Shown here: piece after piece, positions 54,555-62,339 of the stretch
Layout: each line of letters begins with the position of its first letter
Position numbering within the stretch: position 1 is the stretch's first letter
From: an uncultured Tateyamaria sp.
GTDB taxonomy: Bacteria > Pseudomonadota > Alphaproteobacteria > Rhodobacterales > Rhodobacteraceae
Reading direction: 5' to 3'
Length of the DNA: 64,000 nt
Assembly: GCF_947503705.1 (NCBI RefSeq)
Contig: NZ_CANNES010000014.1
Coordinates: 1-64,000, forward strand
Translations under genes and position numbers: made by a program
The notes under the pieces: generated by a model
Told to the model about the DNA's origin: nothing
Seen by the model: the letters and a program-made list of their open reading frames with translations, nothing else
Database searches by the model: none

Positions 54555-55609
54555 AGACCCAAACTGTCGAGCATTACCCGCACCGCGGCCTCCAGCTTGC
54601 GCGCGTCGATGGCCCCGAAATCCTTGTCCATCTGCAGATCAATCCGGCCCTGAGCGCCGGTCACTTTGACCGTGCCGGAATGCCGGTTCAGTTTGATCGT
54701 GGTCTTGGACGACGTCGACGGGCGCGGCGTCCCGTCGGGGCGTTTGGGGGCCAGCGCGCTGTTCAGCACCGTCATTTCAGCGGCGGCTGTATCGGGTTTG
54801 AATTGATCCAACGCCACTTCGATCTGGCCGCGCAAACGGGGATGATCCTGCATCGCCTTGACCAGCTTGAGGCCCAGGGATCGCGGGATCGCCTCGGGGT
54901 AATTGATCTTGTCCCCAAGCACCGACATCAGGGCGCTGAAATGGGCGATGTAACTGCGTTTCTGACGGCCCGCAGACGCATAGAGCAAGTCGATGGCATC
55001 ACTGACCGACACGCCCACCTGCTGCGCATATGAGGACGCAAGTTGCCCCATTTCGGCGAATGAAATGTCGCGCCGCACCAGGTTTTCGTCGACCATCCGG
55101 CGATAGAGTTTTTCGAGCGCCTCGCCCTTGGCAATCAGAACGGCGGGGATGGTTTTGAACCGGTCCTCGTTCGTCTCTTTGGCGAGTGCACGGTAGGCGG
55201 AGAGCCGGCGAAAACCCTGGATCAATTCGTACCCCTCGCCGGTGTCCTCGACCTGGATCGGGTTGGACAGACCCAGTTCGAGGATCGAGGTTTTCAGCTC
55301 GTTGAACTCGGGGTCTTCGCCTTTGCCCCGGTCGCGGGTGAGCTTGGTCATTTTGACATCGTCAATGGCCACCTTGGCCACGATGGCGCCGTCCCGTTTC
55401 AGCGAGACATATTCATGGGCGAGCCGATCATTTTCGGCGCGGATCGCAGCCTCGGCCGATTGACGGTCGGTGAGGGCGGCGGCGTTTTCCGAGATGGCGG
55501 TTGCCATCGGTCCCCGCCGGGACACTTCCGTTTCGGGGGCGTCCGGGGCAGGGGCGTCGGTGTCGTCGTTCAGGTCGAAGTCGATGTCGAATACGCGGCG
55601 CTTGCTCAT
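54551..55609 (-). CDS. repB: ParB-type plasmid partition protein RepB
   Basis: 352 residues. ParB N-terminal domain with KMTKLTRDRGKGEDPEFNELKTSILELGLSNPIQV and the box II YELIQGFRRLSAYRAL, followed by a helix-turn-helix region (RRDISFAEMGQLASSYAQQVGVSVSDAIDLL) and a C-terminal dimerisation domain. It should bind centromere-like palindromes and, with RepA, segregate the replicon. The ATG overlaps the repA stop (ATGA). A weaker variant of the GC palindrome (GTCCCCGCCGGGAC, about 55510-55523) lies in its 5' part. Confidence 0.93.
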   Translation of the reverse strand: MSKRRVFDIDFDLNDDTDAPAPDAPETEVSRRGPMATAISENAAALTDRQSAEAAIRAENDRLAHEYVSLKRDGAIVAKVAIDDVKMTKLTRDRGKGEDPEFNELKTSILELGLSNPIQVEDTGEGYELIQGFRRLSAYRALAKETNEDRFKTIPAVLIAKGEALEKLYRRMVDENLVRRDISFAEMGQLASSYAQQVGVSVSDAIDLLYASAGRQKRSYIAHFSALMSVLGDKINYPEAIPRSLGLKLVKAMQDHPRLRGQIEVALDQFKPDTAAAEMTVLNSALAPKRPDGTPRPSTSSKTTIKLNRHSGTVKVTGAQGRIDLQMDKDFGAIDARKLEAAVRVMLDSLGL

Positions 55610-56910
55610 GCCTCATCCTCCAGCTGGTCCCAGGCTTGGCCCAGGTTTGTTTTGAATTCGTCATAGGCCCGATCAAAGGAGGCGCGAGCCCGTCGCCAGG
55701 TTTCCCGGGTCATGTCGCGGTAGTCGATTTCGTAGATGCTGCTGAGAAAGCGGCCCGACTGTTCGACGGCGCGCGTCATCTCGATCGGGTGTTCGCAAAC
55801 CCGGTCGCCGAACACTTTTTCGAACGCGCCCTGCATCGCGCGGTGCAGTTCATTGCCCGGCTCGAACCGCGTCAGAAGGAAGCGCAGGTCGAGGAAGGAT
55901 TTGGGCAGTGTCATTGTCCCCGCGGGGACAAGCCCGTTGAAGCGGCTGAGATCCTCCAATGCTTCGGACAATTGGCCGATGAAAGAGGTCGTGGAATCGT
56001 ATTCCCAATAGCCGGGCCCGGACGGGATATAGAGCACGTCGGCGGCAAAGACCGCGTTCATGGACTGGTAGCCGATGGCGGGCGGGCAGTCGAAAATGAT
56101 CAGGTCATAGGCGTCGGGGGCCAGCTGATCGAGGAAACGTGAGACCGCAGCGAAGAAGGACCATTCGGGATTGATGTGCCGATACTGCGCAGAGGCAAAT
56201 TCGACAAAGGCCGCGTTGGCGCAAGAGGGCACGATGTCGATGGTGGGCCAGTTTGTCGGCTTGATGAAGTCGCTGGCGCGTAGGTCGGTCAGGCCCATTT
56301 CGGTGATTGCGTTGGGCAGCTTGCGCTGAGGCAGGGCGGTGCCGGTTTCGGCCCCCTGCACGGCGGAGTTCATCCGGTCGGTCTCATGCGCCAGATCGCG
56401 AGCCATGATGCCCCAGACGGTATATTCCTCGGCCACGTCGGAGAGGCCCATGGAGTGGCTGAGCGTGGCCTGCGGATCGAAGTCGACGCACAGCACGCGG
56501 TAGCCGTCGAGGGCGGCGGCATGGGCGAAATGGAGCGCGGTGGTGGACTTGCCCGCCCCCCCTTTGAAGTTGGCGATGGCGGCGCGGATGGCACGCTTGT
56601 TCGCCGGGCGATAAGGCATGAGCGACTTGCGGTTCACCTTGATCCGGCGGCGCAGCTCGTTGATTTCCTCAAGCGTGTACCAGCGTTGGCGGCCGTCCTC
56701 TTCGACGATGCCCTGGGGCAGGGAGGGATCAGCGGCGAGCCGTCCCCGCAGGGTGGATTGGTTGGCCTTGAAGATCAGCTCGGCCACCTCCCAACTGGAG
56801 AAACGGCGCAGCGTCTTTTCGTTCTGTGGCGAAAAGGTCTGCTGGCGGATGAAGCCCTGCATTTTAAGCGATTGGGCCTGGAGTTTGGCGAGGTCGGAAT
56901 GGGTAAACAT
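55606..56910 (-). CDS. repA: ParA-type plasmid partition ATPase RepA
   Basis: 434 residues from the ATG at 56910; the open frame runs further upstream through the palindromes but that part reads as palindrome-derived sequence. N-terminal helix-turn-helix-like region (about 30-90), deviant Walker A FKGGAGKSTTALHFAHA (about residue 114 on), RVLCVDFDPQATLSHSMG, and IIFDCPPAIGYQSMNAVFAADVLYIP. ATPase driving partition and probably autorepression. One GC palindrome lies inside (read as VPAGT) and two lie 18 and 41 bp upstream of the start. Confidence 0.93.
   Translation of the reverse strand: MFTHSDLAKLQAQSLKMQGFIRQQTFSPQNEKTLRRFSSWEVAELIFKANQSTLRGRLAADPSLPQGIVEEDGRQRWYTLEEINELRRRIKVNRKSLMPYRPANKRAIRAAIANFKGGAGKSTTALHFAHAAALDGYRVLCVDFDPQATLSHSMGLSDVAEEYTVWGIMARDLAHETDRMNSAVQGAETGTALPQRKLPNAITEMGLTDLRASDFIKPTNWPTIDIVPSCANAAFVEFASAQYRHINPEWSFFAAVSRFLDQLAPDAYDLIIFDCPPAIGYQSMNAVFAADVLYIPSGPGYWEYDSTTSFIGQLSEALEDLSRFNGLVPAGTMTLPKSFLDLRFLLTRFEPGNELHRAMQGAFEKVFGDRVCEHPIEMTRAVEQSGRFLSSIYEIDYRDMTRETWRRARASFDRAYDEFKTNLGQAWDQLEDEA
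55914..55931. repeat. GC palindrome site F in repA (candidate parS)
   Basis: TTGTCCCCGCGGGGACAA, perfect 18-bp palindrome, read as VPAGT on the minus strand. Confidence 0.85.
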
Positions 56911-56927
56911 GCGCTGCCTGTCAGTGG

Positions 56928-56966
56928 TGTCCCCGCGGGGACAGATGGTTTGTCCCCGCGGGGACA
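56928..56966. promoter_or_regulatory. Two GC palindromes upstream of repA (candidate parS/operator)
   Basis: TGTCCCCGCGGGGACA at 56928-56943 and again at 56951-56966, centres 23 bp apart, just upstream of the repA start at 56910. This is where a partition operon operator or centromere is expected, and it anchors the interpretation of the identical copies inside bchD and bchO. Confidence 0.85.
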
Positions 56967-57415
56967 GCGTTTTTCGGACGCTCTTGATGCTCTGTTTCTG
57001 ATTTACGCTGGTTTTGCGAAAAATGCAAAAGGGGATTATCATCAAATGAAGGGAGCGCGCGTTGGCTTTACCCATGGGGACAAGGGCGATTCGCGTTTGG
57101 GTGGCGCTGGGACTGGTTCCTAGGGATCAGCGGATAATATTGGGGACAGGTTTTTCAGTGCCCCAACCTATAGGGTGACAAAAGGCGCTGAATAGGGGAC
57201 ATTGTGTATGTCCCCCAATACCAAGACTACCTGATTTTTCTTTGAAAATAGGATCAGGGCAGGGACTGGGTTCGATCAATGCTTGACAGAATCGCCGTTG
57301 GGGACGCAAATCAAGGCAGGAGACGGAAAAGCGGCTAGAACCGTTGGGACGATATACCGCCGTCAGCAGGTGTGAACCGGGCCCGTCCCGGCATTTACGA
57401 AAATCGAGGGCAGTC
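56967..57415. other. Putative replication origin region between repA and rep
   Basis: No convincing gene between divergent repA and the replicase. It contains an A/T-richer stretch (about 56995-57055) and repeated TTGGGGAC motifs: 57140-57148, an inverted pair GGGGACAT / ATGTCCCC at 57195-57202 and 57208-57215, and 57298-57306. These look like iteron-type initiator sites. No consensus DnaA box was seen. oriV is inferred from position and repeats only. Confidence 0.55.
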
Positions 57416-58099
57416 ATGCAAACGCTACGGCCGGTGGGCCAGGGCGCCTCTGCGCGCAAATACGACATTCTGACAGCTTTGGGGGCCTATGCGCTGGCGC
57501 AGGGCAAACATGACCAGCGGCGGGTCTTGCGCCTGATGACGCTGGTGACGGCGCGGTACAATTGGGCACGCGACGAATTGGCCGTGGGGCAGCGCGAGAT
57601 TGCGCGGCTGTGGTCGGTGGATGAACGCACCGTCAAGCGCGAGATGGCGCTGTTGCGGGCGCGCGGCTGGCTGGTCGTCAAACGGCAGGGCGCGCGCGGG
57701 CGCGTCACGCAATACGGGCTGGGACTGGAGCGGATGCTGCATGACACGTCTGTGCAATGGGCCGCCGTTGGCCCGGACTTTGAGCTGCGGATGGGGCAGG
57801 GGGATGTGCCGGATGCGACCGTGGTGCCGTTGCCGGTCAAAGGCGTGGTCCGCGCGCCCGATATCAGCAAGGGCACCGAATGGGCTTTGGCGCAAGCGGT
57901 GCTGCATGGTGAAGATCCGGGAATGTATGCCAGTTGGATCGCGGGACTGACGCGGGTTGAGCGGGCTGGGGGGCGGTTGACCCTGCGTGCGCCGTCGCGC
58001 TTTCACGGGGCCTATGTGCAGACCCATCTGGAGCGTCGCGTGCTGGCCGCCTGCCGTGAAGTCGACGGGGATGTGACGGAAATACGGATTGTGGTGTGA
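57416..58099 (+). CDS. DnaA-like plasmid replication initiator
   Basis: 227 residues from the ATG at 57416, preceded by GAGGG. The N-terminal part has a winged helix-turn-helix (VGQREIARLWSVDERTVKREMALLRARGWLVVKRQG). The C-terminal stretch YASWIAGLTRVERAGGRLTLRAPSRFHGAYVQTHLERRVLAACRE resembles DnaA domain I (W...L...L.APS.F....V...Y...). There is no AAA+ ATPase domain, so it is not chromosomal DnaA. This combination next to parAB matches the DnaA-like plasmid replicases of Rhodobacterales. Alternative: another small Rep class; family assignment is from memory. Confidence 0.82.
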   Translation: MQTLRPVGQGASARKYDILTALGAYALAQGKHDQRRVLRLMTLVTARYNWARDELAVGQREIARLWSVDERTVKREMALLRARGWLVVKRQGARGRVTQYGLGLERMLHDTSVQWAAVGPDFELRMGQGDVPDATVVPLPVKGVVRAPDISKGTEWALAQAVLHGEDPGMYASWIAGLTRVERAGGRLTLRAPSRFHGAYVQTHLERRVLAACREVDGDVTEIRIVV

Positions 58100-58111
58100 A
58101 GGAGCGTTGCC

Positions 58112-58771
58112 ATGGAACTGACATTTGAGTGTGACGGGGCGGCGTTGCCGTTGAAGATTGACCAAGTGGTGGTTGCGGGCTGGACGGGGCGCGATATTGC
58201 TGCGGTGCAGCATCACATTGACGAGCTGGCCGCCGTGGGTGTGCCGGGGCCGAGCACTGTGCCGCTGTACTACCGGGTGTCGGAGGGGTTGTTGACCCAA
58301 GGCGACCGTATTCAGGTGCTGGGCGCGGGCACCTCGGGTGAGGTGGAACCCTTGCTGATCTGTACGGATGGGCGCACGTATTTTGGACTCGCGTCGGACC
58401 ATACGGACCGGGATCTTGAGACCCATTCGGTCGCCGCCTCAAAGCAGGCCTGCGCCAAGCCGGTTGCGGCGATGCTTTGGGACATGGCCGAGATCGAGGG
58501 ACATCTGGAAGAGATCACCCTGCGCTGTTGGATCGTCGAGGACGGGGCCGAGGTGCTGTATCAGGAGGGGACGCTCGCGGGCATTCGACCGCTGGCGGAA
58601 CTGTGTGCGGGGGCCGGGTTTGGCGACGGCATGGCGATGCTCTGCGGGACGTTCGGGGCCAAGGGCGGCGTGCGTCCGGCAGGGGCCTACCGGATGGAGG
58701 CGGTGGACCCGCGAACGGGGCGCAGCATGACGCTGTCTTATGCGGTTGAGGTGCTGCCGATTGTGGCCTGA
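58112..58771 (+). CDS. DUF2848 family protein
   Basis: 219 residues with GGAG 9 bp before the ATG. Family-like stretches: VVAGWTGRDIAAVQHHIDELAAVGVPGPSTVPLYYRVSE, LGAGTSGEVEPLLI, GLASDHTDRDLETHSVAASKQACAKPVA and YQEGTLAGIRPL. DUF2848 resembles the fumarylacetoacetate hydrolase fold, but no activity is established. It overlaps the convergent PxpC-like gene by 34 bp. Probably part of the same catabolic island although on the other strand. Confidence 0.82.
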   Translation: MELTFECDGAALPLKIDQVVVAGWTGRDIAAVQHHIDELAAVGVPGPSTVPLYYRVSEGLLTQGDRIQVLGAGTSGEVEPLLICTDGRTYFGLASDHTDRDLETHSVAASKQACAKPVAAMLWDMAEIEGHLEEITLRCWIVEDGAEVLYQEGTLAGIRPLAELCAGAGFGDGMAMLCGTFGAKGGVRPAGAYRMEAVDPRTGRSMTLSYAVEVLPIVA

Positions 58772-59775
58772 GCCTCGTCGAGGATGCAGCCGTGGATCAG
58801 GTTTTCGCGCATGAGCCGTTGGGCGAGGGTGCCGCGTGGGGTGCTGACCTCGGCCAGGTAGGCGGCTTTGGCGGTGGTGTATCGCCTTGTGATTTCAATG
58901 GCTTGTGTCGCTGATACGGGTTTGAACCGCAAGGTTTGACCGGAGCGGAATTGCGCCAGCCTGTCGGTGTCGCAACTGATCACCGTAGCGATTTTGGGAT
59001 AGCCGCCGGTGGTTTGATGATCGGCCAGAAGGACGGTCGGAATGCCGTCGCCCGCGACCTGCACTGATCCGCGCACGATGGGTTCCGAAGGGATCGACAA
59101 GGCGCTGTTGAGGGCGAGTTTGGCCCCGTTGAGGCGCATCCCCATGCGGTCATAGGCGTCGGAAACCTTGAAAGGCTGGCTGGTGAACAGATCAAGTGCG
59201 CCCTCGGCGAAATGTTGATCCTGGGGGCCGGTGACGACGTGGATCGGGCCGTTGTCCTCGAATTCGGGTTGGGGGATGGTGCCAAGCCGATCCTCGCGGA
59301 TGGCGGCGTTGGTGACCGTGACCGTGTCGCCAGATTTCAGCGCGCCACCGCCAAAGCCGGAGTTGGAATGGGTTGCCTGGCTGTTGAGCCATTGCGGCGC
59401 GGTGAGTTGACCCGCGAAAGCGAGATAGGCCCAACTGCCGGACTTGCCCGCGCTGAGGGCGAGCCGTTCGCCTTTTTGCACTGTCAGAATCGTCCAGCCA
59501 CTGGTCTTTTGCCCCTGATGCTGGATGGTGAAATCGCCCCCTGTGATCGCCATCGTCACTGCTCCTTTGGTGCTGGTGAGGATGAGGCCGCCAAGCGAGA
59601 TCTCGATCGCTGTTGTGCCCGAAACATTGCCAAGGGCAGCGTTGGCAGCGTCAAAGGCGAGCCTGTCCATCGGGCCGGAGGCGGGCACGCCAAAGCGCAT
59701 GTGGCCGGGGCGGCCCGCGTCCTGGTAGGTGACCAATGGCCCTGCGAAGGTGACGGTGAAGGTGGCGTCAGACAT
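58738..59775 (-). CDS. pxpC: 5-oxoprolinase subunit C-like (biotin-dependent carboxyltransferase/KipA family)
   Basis: 345 residues from the ATG at 59775. Family features: VTFAGPLVTYQDAGRPGHMRFGVPASGPMDRLAFDAANAALG and LADHQTTGGYPKIATVISCDTDRLAQ. With PxpB and PxpA such proteins cleave 5-oxoproline to glutamate with ATP; related proteins act in allophanate hydrolysis. The start overlaps the PxpB-like stop by 8 bp. No PxpA (LamB/YcsF) gene lies in the window. Confidence 0.88.
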   Translation of the reverse strand: MSDATFTVTFAGPLVTYQDAGRPGHMRFGVPASGPMDRLAFDAANAALGNVSGTTAIEISLGGLILTSTKGAVTMAITGGDFTIQHQGQKTSGWTILTVQKGERLALSAGKSGSWAYLAFAGQLTAPQWLNSQATHSNSGFGGGALKSGDTVTVTNAAIREDRLGTIPQPEFEDNGPIHVVTGPQDQHFAEGALDLFTSQPFKVSDAYDRMGMRLNGAKLALNSALSIPSEPIVRGSVQVAGDGIPTVLLADHQTTGGYPKIATVISCDTDRLAQFRSGQTLRFKPVSATQAIEITRRYTTAKAAYLAEVSTPRGTLAQRLMRENLIHGCILDEAQATIGSTSTA

Positions 59776-60451
59776 GGGCGGCTGTCTGCCTGGCGAAGCT
59801 GTCGGCGCTGATCCGTTCGAAGGTGACTGTGTCGCCCACATCAAAGAGGAAGGGCCGTGTGTCATCGCCGGTCAGGATGGCCGTGGGCGAGCGCCCGATG
59901 ATCGACCAGCCGGTGGGCATGGTGAGCGTTGTGATCAGGCATTGGCCGCCTGCGATGATCACGCTGCCTGCTGGGACGTCGCGGATGGGGCTGGGCTTGC
60001 GCGGGACTTGGATGGGGGCGGGGACGCCTGACAGGTAGGCGTAGCCGGGGGCGAACCCGTACATCAGCACGCTGAACTGCCCCGCGAGATGGGCGTTAAT
60101 GATCGCCTCGGGGGAGAGCCCGGTGGCGGTGGCCACAGCGGTGAGGTCGGGGGCAAAGGGCGCGTCATAGCAGACGGGCACCCGGTGCGTTTTGCCCTGT
60201 ATTTGGGTCGATCGGGCGGTTTCCAGCCGTGCACGCACGTGGGTTTCGATCTGGCCGTGATCCGTGACCAGCGGATCGAAGGACACCAGCAGGTTCACGA
60301 TGGCCGGCACGGTTTCAATTGCACCGGGGGGCATATCGGCGGCCAAGGCGCGGTCGAGCGCCAGAACGGCGTCATGGGCGCCTTGGCTGAAGTCGGTGCC
60401 AAAGCTGACCAGCAGGGCGTGGTCGGCGATGGCTGTGCAGTGCGGTGTCAT
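59768..60451 (-). CDS. pxpB: 5-oxoprolinase subunit B-like (KipI family)
   Basis: 227 residues from the ATG at 60451, 2 bp after the dctM stop. KipI/PxpB motifs: VPAIVNLLVSFDPL, VPVCYDAPFAPDLTAVATATGLSPEAIINAH, MYGFAPGYAYLSGVP, PRKPSPIRDVPAGSVIIAGGQCLI, and PTGWSIIGRSP near the end. Partner of the PxpC-like protein. Confidence 0.9.
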   Translation of the reverse strand: MTPHCTAIADHALLVSFGTDFSQGAHDAVLALDRALAADMPPGAIETVPAIVNLLVSFDPLVTDHGQIETHVRARLETARSTQIQGKTHRVPVCYDAPFAPDLTAVATATGLSPEAIINAHLAGQFSVLMYGFAPGYAYLSGVPAPIQVPRKPSPIRDVPAGSVIIAGGQCLITTLTMPTGWSIIGRSPTAILTGDDTRPFLFDVGDTVTFERISADSFARQTAAHV

Positions 60452-60453
60452 GG

Positions 60454-61737
60454 CTATTGCAGGAGCGTGGGCAGGAAGAGGGCGATGCTGGGGAAGGCGA
60501 TCAGTGCAAAGGCCATGGCGAGCATGGTCAGGCAATAGGGCAGGGCGCCCAGCATAACTTCGTTCAGGCTGCCCGATTTGCGCGCGCCTTGCACCACGTA
60601 GAGATTGAGCCCCACGGGCGGGGTGATCAGCGCCATTTCGATCAGCACGATCATCAGGATGCCGAACCAGATCACGTCGTACCCTTGGGCCACCACCAGC
60701 GGCACGATGATCGGGATGGTGACAACCATGAGCGAGAGCGTTTCGATGAAGAAGCCCAGCACGATGTAGAGCACCACAACCACCAGGATCGTCTTGAGCG
60801 GGGTGAGGCCGAGGCCCGTCATGAATTCCGTCAGCTCGCGCCCCAGCCCGGCAGAGGCCAGCGTAAAGTTGAGGAAGGATGCGCCGATAACGATGAGCAT
60901 GATCATTGATGTGATCTTGACCGTGCCTGTGAGGCTTTGCGCCAGCATGGACCACGAGACGCCACCGAAGGCCAGCGCGATGAGCAGCGCGCCTGCGACG
61001 CCGACGGCGGCCGCCTCGGTCGGGGTGGCCCAGCCGCGATAGATTGAGCCGACGATAAGCCCGAAGAGGATCAGGATCGGGATCAGGTCGATCAGCGCCC
61101 GCAGCATTTGCGGGAAGGGGAAGGTGCGCCGGACGCCGCCCAGATCGGGGCGGATGAGGCAGATCACCGCCGTAACGGCCATAAAGGCGATGGCCAGCGC
61201 GAGGCCGGGGATCAGCCCCGCGAGGAAAAGCTGTGGGATCGAGGATTGGGTGAGAAAGCCGTAGACGATCAGGTTGATCGAGGGCGGGATCATGATGCCC
61301 AGCGTGCCGCCTGCGGCGATGGCGCCAGAGAACAGCTTGGGGTCATAGCCGAGCTTTTCCGCCTGGGGCATGGCGACGGTTGCCACGGTTGCGGCGGTCG
61401 CGACGGAGGAGCCGGAGGTGGCGGAGAACATGGTGGCGGTGGCGACATTGGCGTGCACCAGCCCACCGGGCAGCCAGGACACCCAGCGGTCGAGGGCGGC
61501 ATAGGTGCGGGTGGCCACACCGCTGCGCACGAGAATCTCGCCCAAGAGCACAAAGAGGGGGATCGCGATCAGCGTGGCCGAGTTGGACGACGACCAGACC
61601 ATGTTGCCAAGCCCGCGCGTGAGCGGGAAGCTGGAGAAGAACGTGTCGACCCCGAAGCCCAGCAGGAAGAGGACGATGCCGACAGGGATGGAGAGGGCGA
61701 GCAGCCCCAGAAGGGCGACAGAGACGAAACCGATCAT
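60454..61737 (-). CDS. dctM: TRAP transporter large permease (DctM)
   Basis: 427 residues with about 12 hydrophobic segments. DctM features: ALLGLLALSIPVGIVLFLLG, LFVLLGEILVRSG, LGIMIPPSINLIVYGFLTQSSIPQLFLAGLIPGL and the GFFIETLSLMVVTIPIIVPL stretch. Na+-driven uptake together with DctQ and DctP. ATG overlaps the dctQ stop (ATGA). Confidence 0.94.
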   Translation of the reverse strand: MIGFVSVALLGLLALSIPVGIVLFLLGFGVDTFFSSFPLTRGLGNMVWSSSNSATLIAIPLFVLLGEILVRSGVATRTYAALDRWVSWLPGGLVHANVATATMFSATSGSSVATAATVATVAMPQAEKLGYDPKLFSGAIAAGGTLGIMIPPSINLIVYGFLTQSSIPQLFLAGLIPGLALAIAFMAVTAVICLIRPDLGGVRRTFPFPQMLRALIDLIPILILFGLIVGSIYRGWATPTEAAAVGVAGALLIALAFGGVSWSMLAQSLTGTVKITSMIMLIVIGASFLNFTLASAGLGRELTEFMTGLGLTPLKTILVVVVLYIVLGFFIETLSLMVVTIPIIVPLVVAQGYDVIWFGILMIVLIEMALITPPVGLNLYVVQGARKSGSLNEVMLGALPYCLTMLAMAFALIAFPSIALFLPTLLQ

Positions 61738-62282
61738 TGCAGTGTCTCCTGCTCGGCGAAGGCGCCGACGAAGTTTTCGGTTTCTTCATGCCGTTTTTTC
61801 AGGAGTAGGCTGAGTGCGGCAAGGGTTGTGAGCGTGGACATGATGGCGAACCAGACCCATCCGGCGAACCACGGCAGTTGCACCCAGGCCAGCGGCGTTT
61901 CCAGCGGTGTATTGGCGCGTGAGCCGTTGGTGAGGGAGCGTTCGACCACCGGCCAGGCCTTGACCGCGATGGTGATCACGACGCCGGACATGACGATCAT
62001 GGAAAAGACGTCGAAGAGGGCGCGCGCGAAGCTTTGAAACCGGCTGCGCAGCAGGTCAATGCGCACGTGGCCAAGTTCGAGCAGCGCGTAGGACATGCCC
62101 CAGGAGGTGGCCAGCGCCATAGCGTAGCCTGCGATTTCCTCTGTCCCGCCAAAGGACGTGCCGAAGCGGCGCAGGATGATGTCGGCCAGCACGAAGGCGG
62201 CGCAGGCCAGCAGGCCAAAGCCCACGATCATCGCGACCCCTTTGTTCAGGGTCCGCAGGCCCTCGATCATCTTGCGTTCCAT
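61734..62282 (-). CDS. dctQ: TRAP transporter small permease (DctQ)
   Basis: 182 residues from the ATG at 62282, four membrane helices. ADIILRRFGTSFGGTEEIAGYAMALATSWGMSYALLELGHVRIDLL is the typical DctQ core. Pairs with DctM. Confidence 0.9.
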   Translation of the reverse strand: MERKMIEGLRTLNKGVAMIVGFGLLACAAFVLADIILRRFGTSFGGTEEIAGYAMALATSWGMSYALLELGHVRIDLLRSRFQSFARALFDVFSMIVMSGVVITIAVKAWPVVERSLTNGSRANTPLETPLAWVQLPWFAGWVWFAIMSTLTTLAALSLLLKKRHEETENFVGAFAEQETLQ

Positions 62283-62339
62283 ATGCCTCTGGCCTCTTTG
62301 GAGTGGTGTTTGGGGCGGCGTGGACCGCCCCAAGACGCT

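Noticed and set aside
56911-57075. N-terminal extension of repA up to an ATG at 57075
   Set aside because: The extension reads through both upstream palindromes, which are better explained as DNA sites; the ATG at 56910 gives a normal ParA-type length.
57416-58099. RepC-type (repABC) replicase
   Set aside because: The protein is too short and is encoded divergently from repA; its C-terminus resembles DnaA domain I, not RepC.
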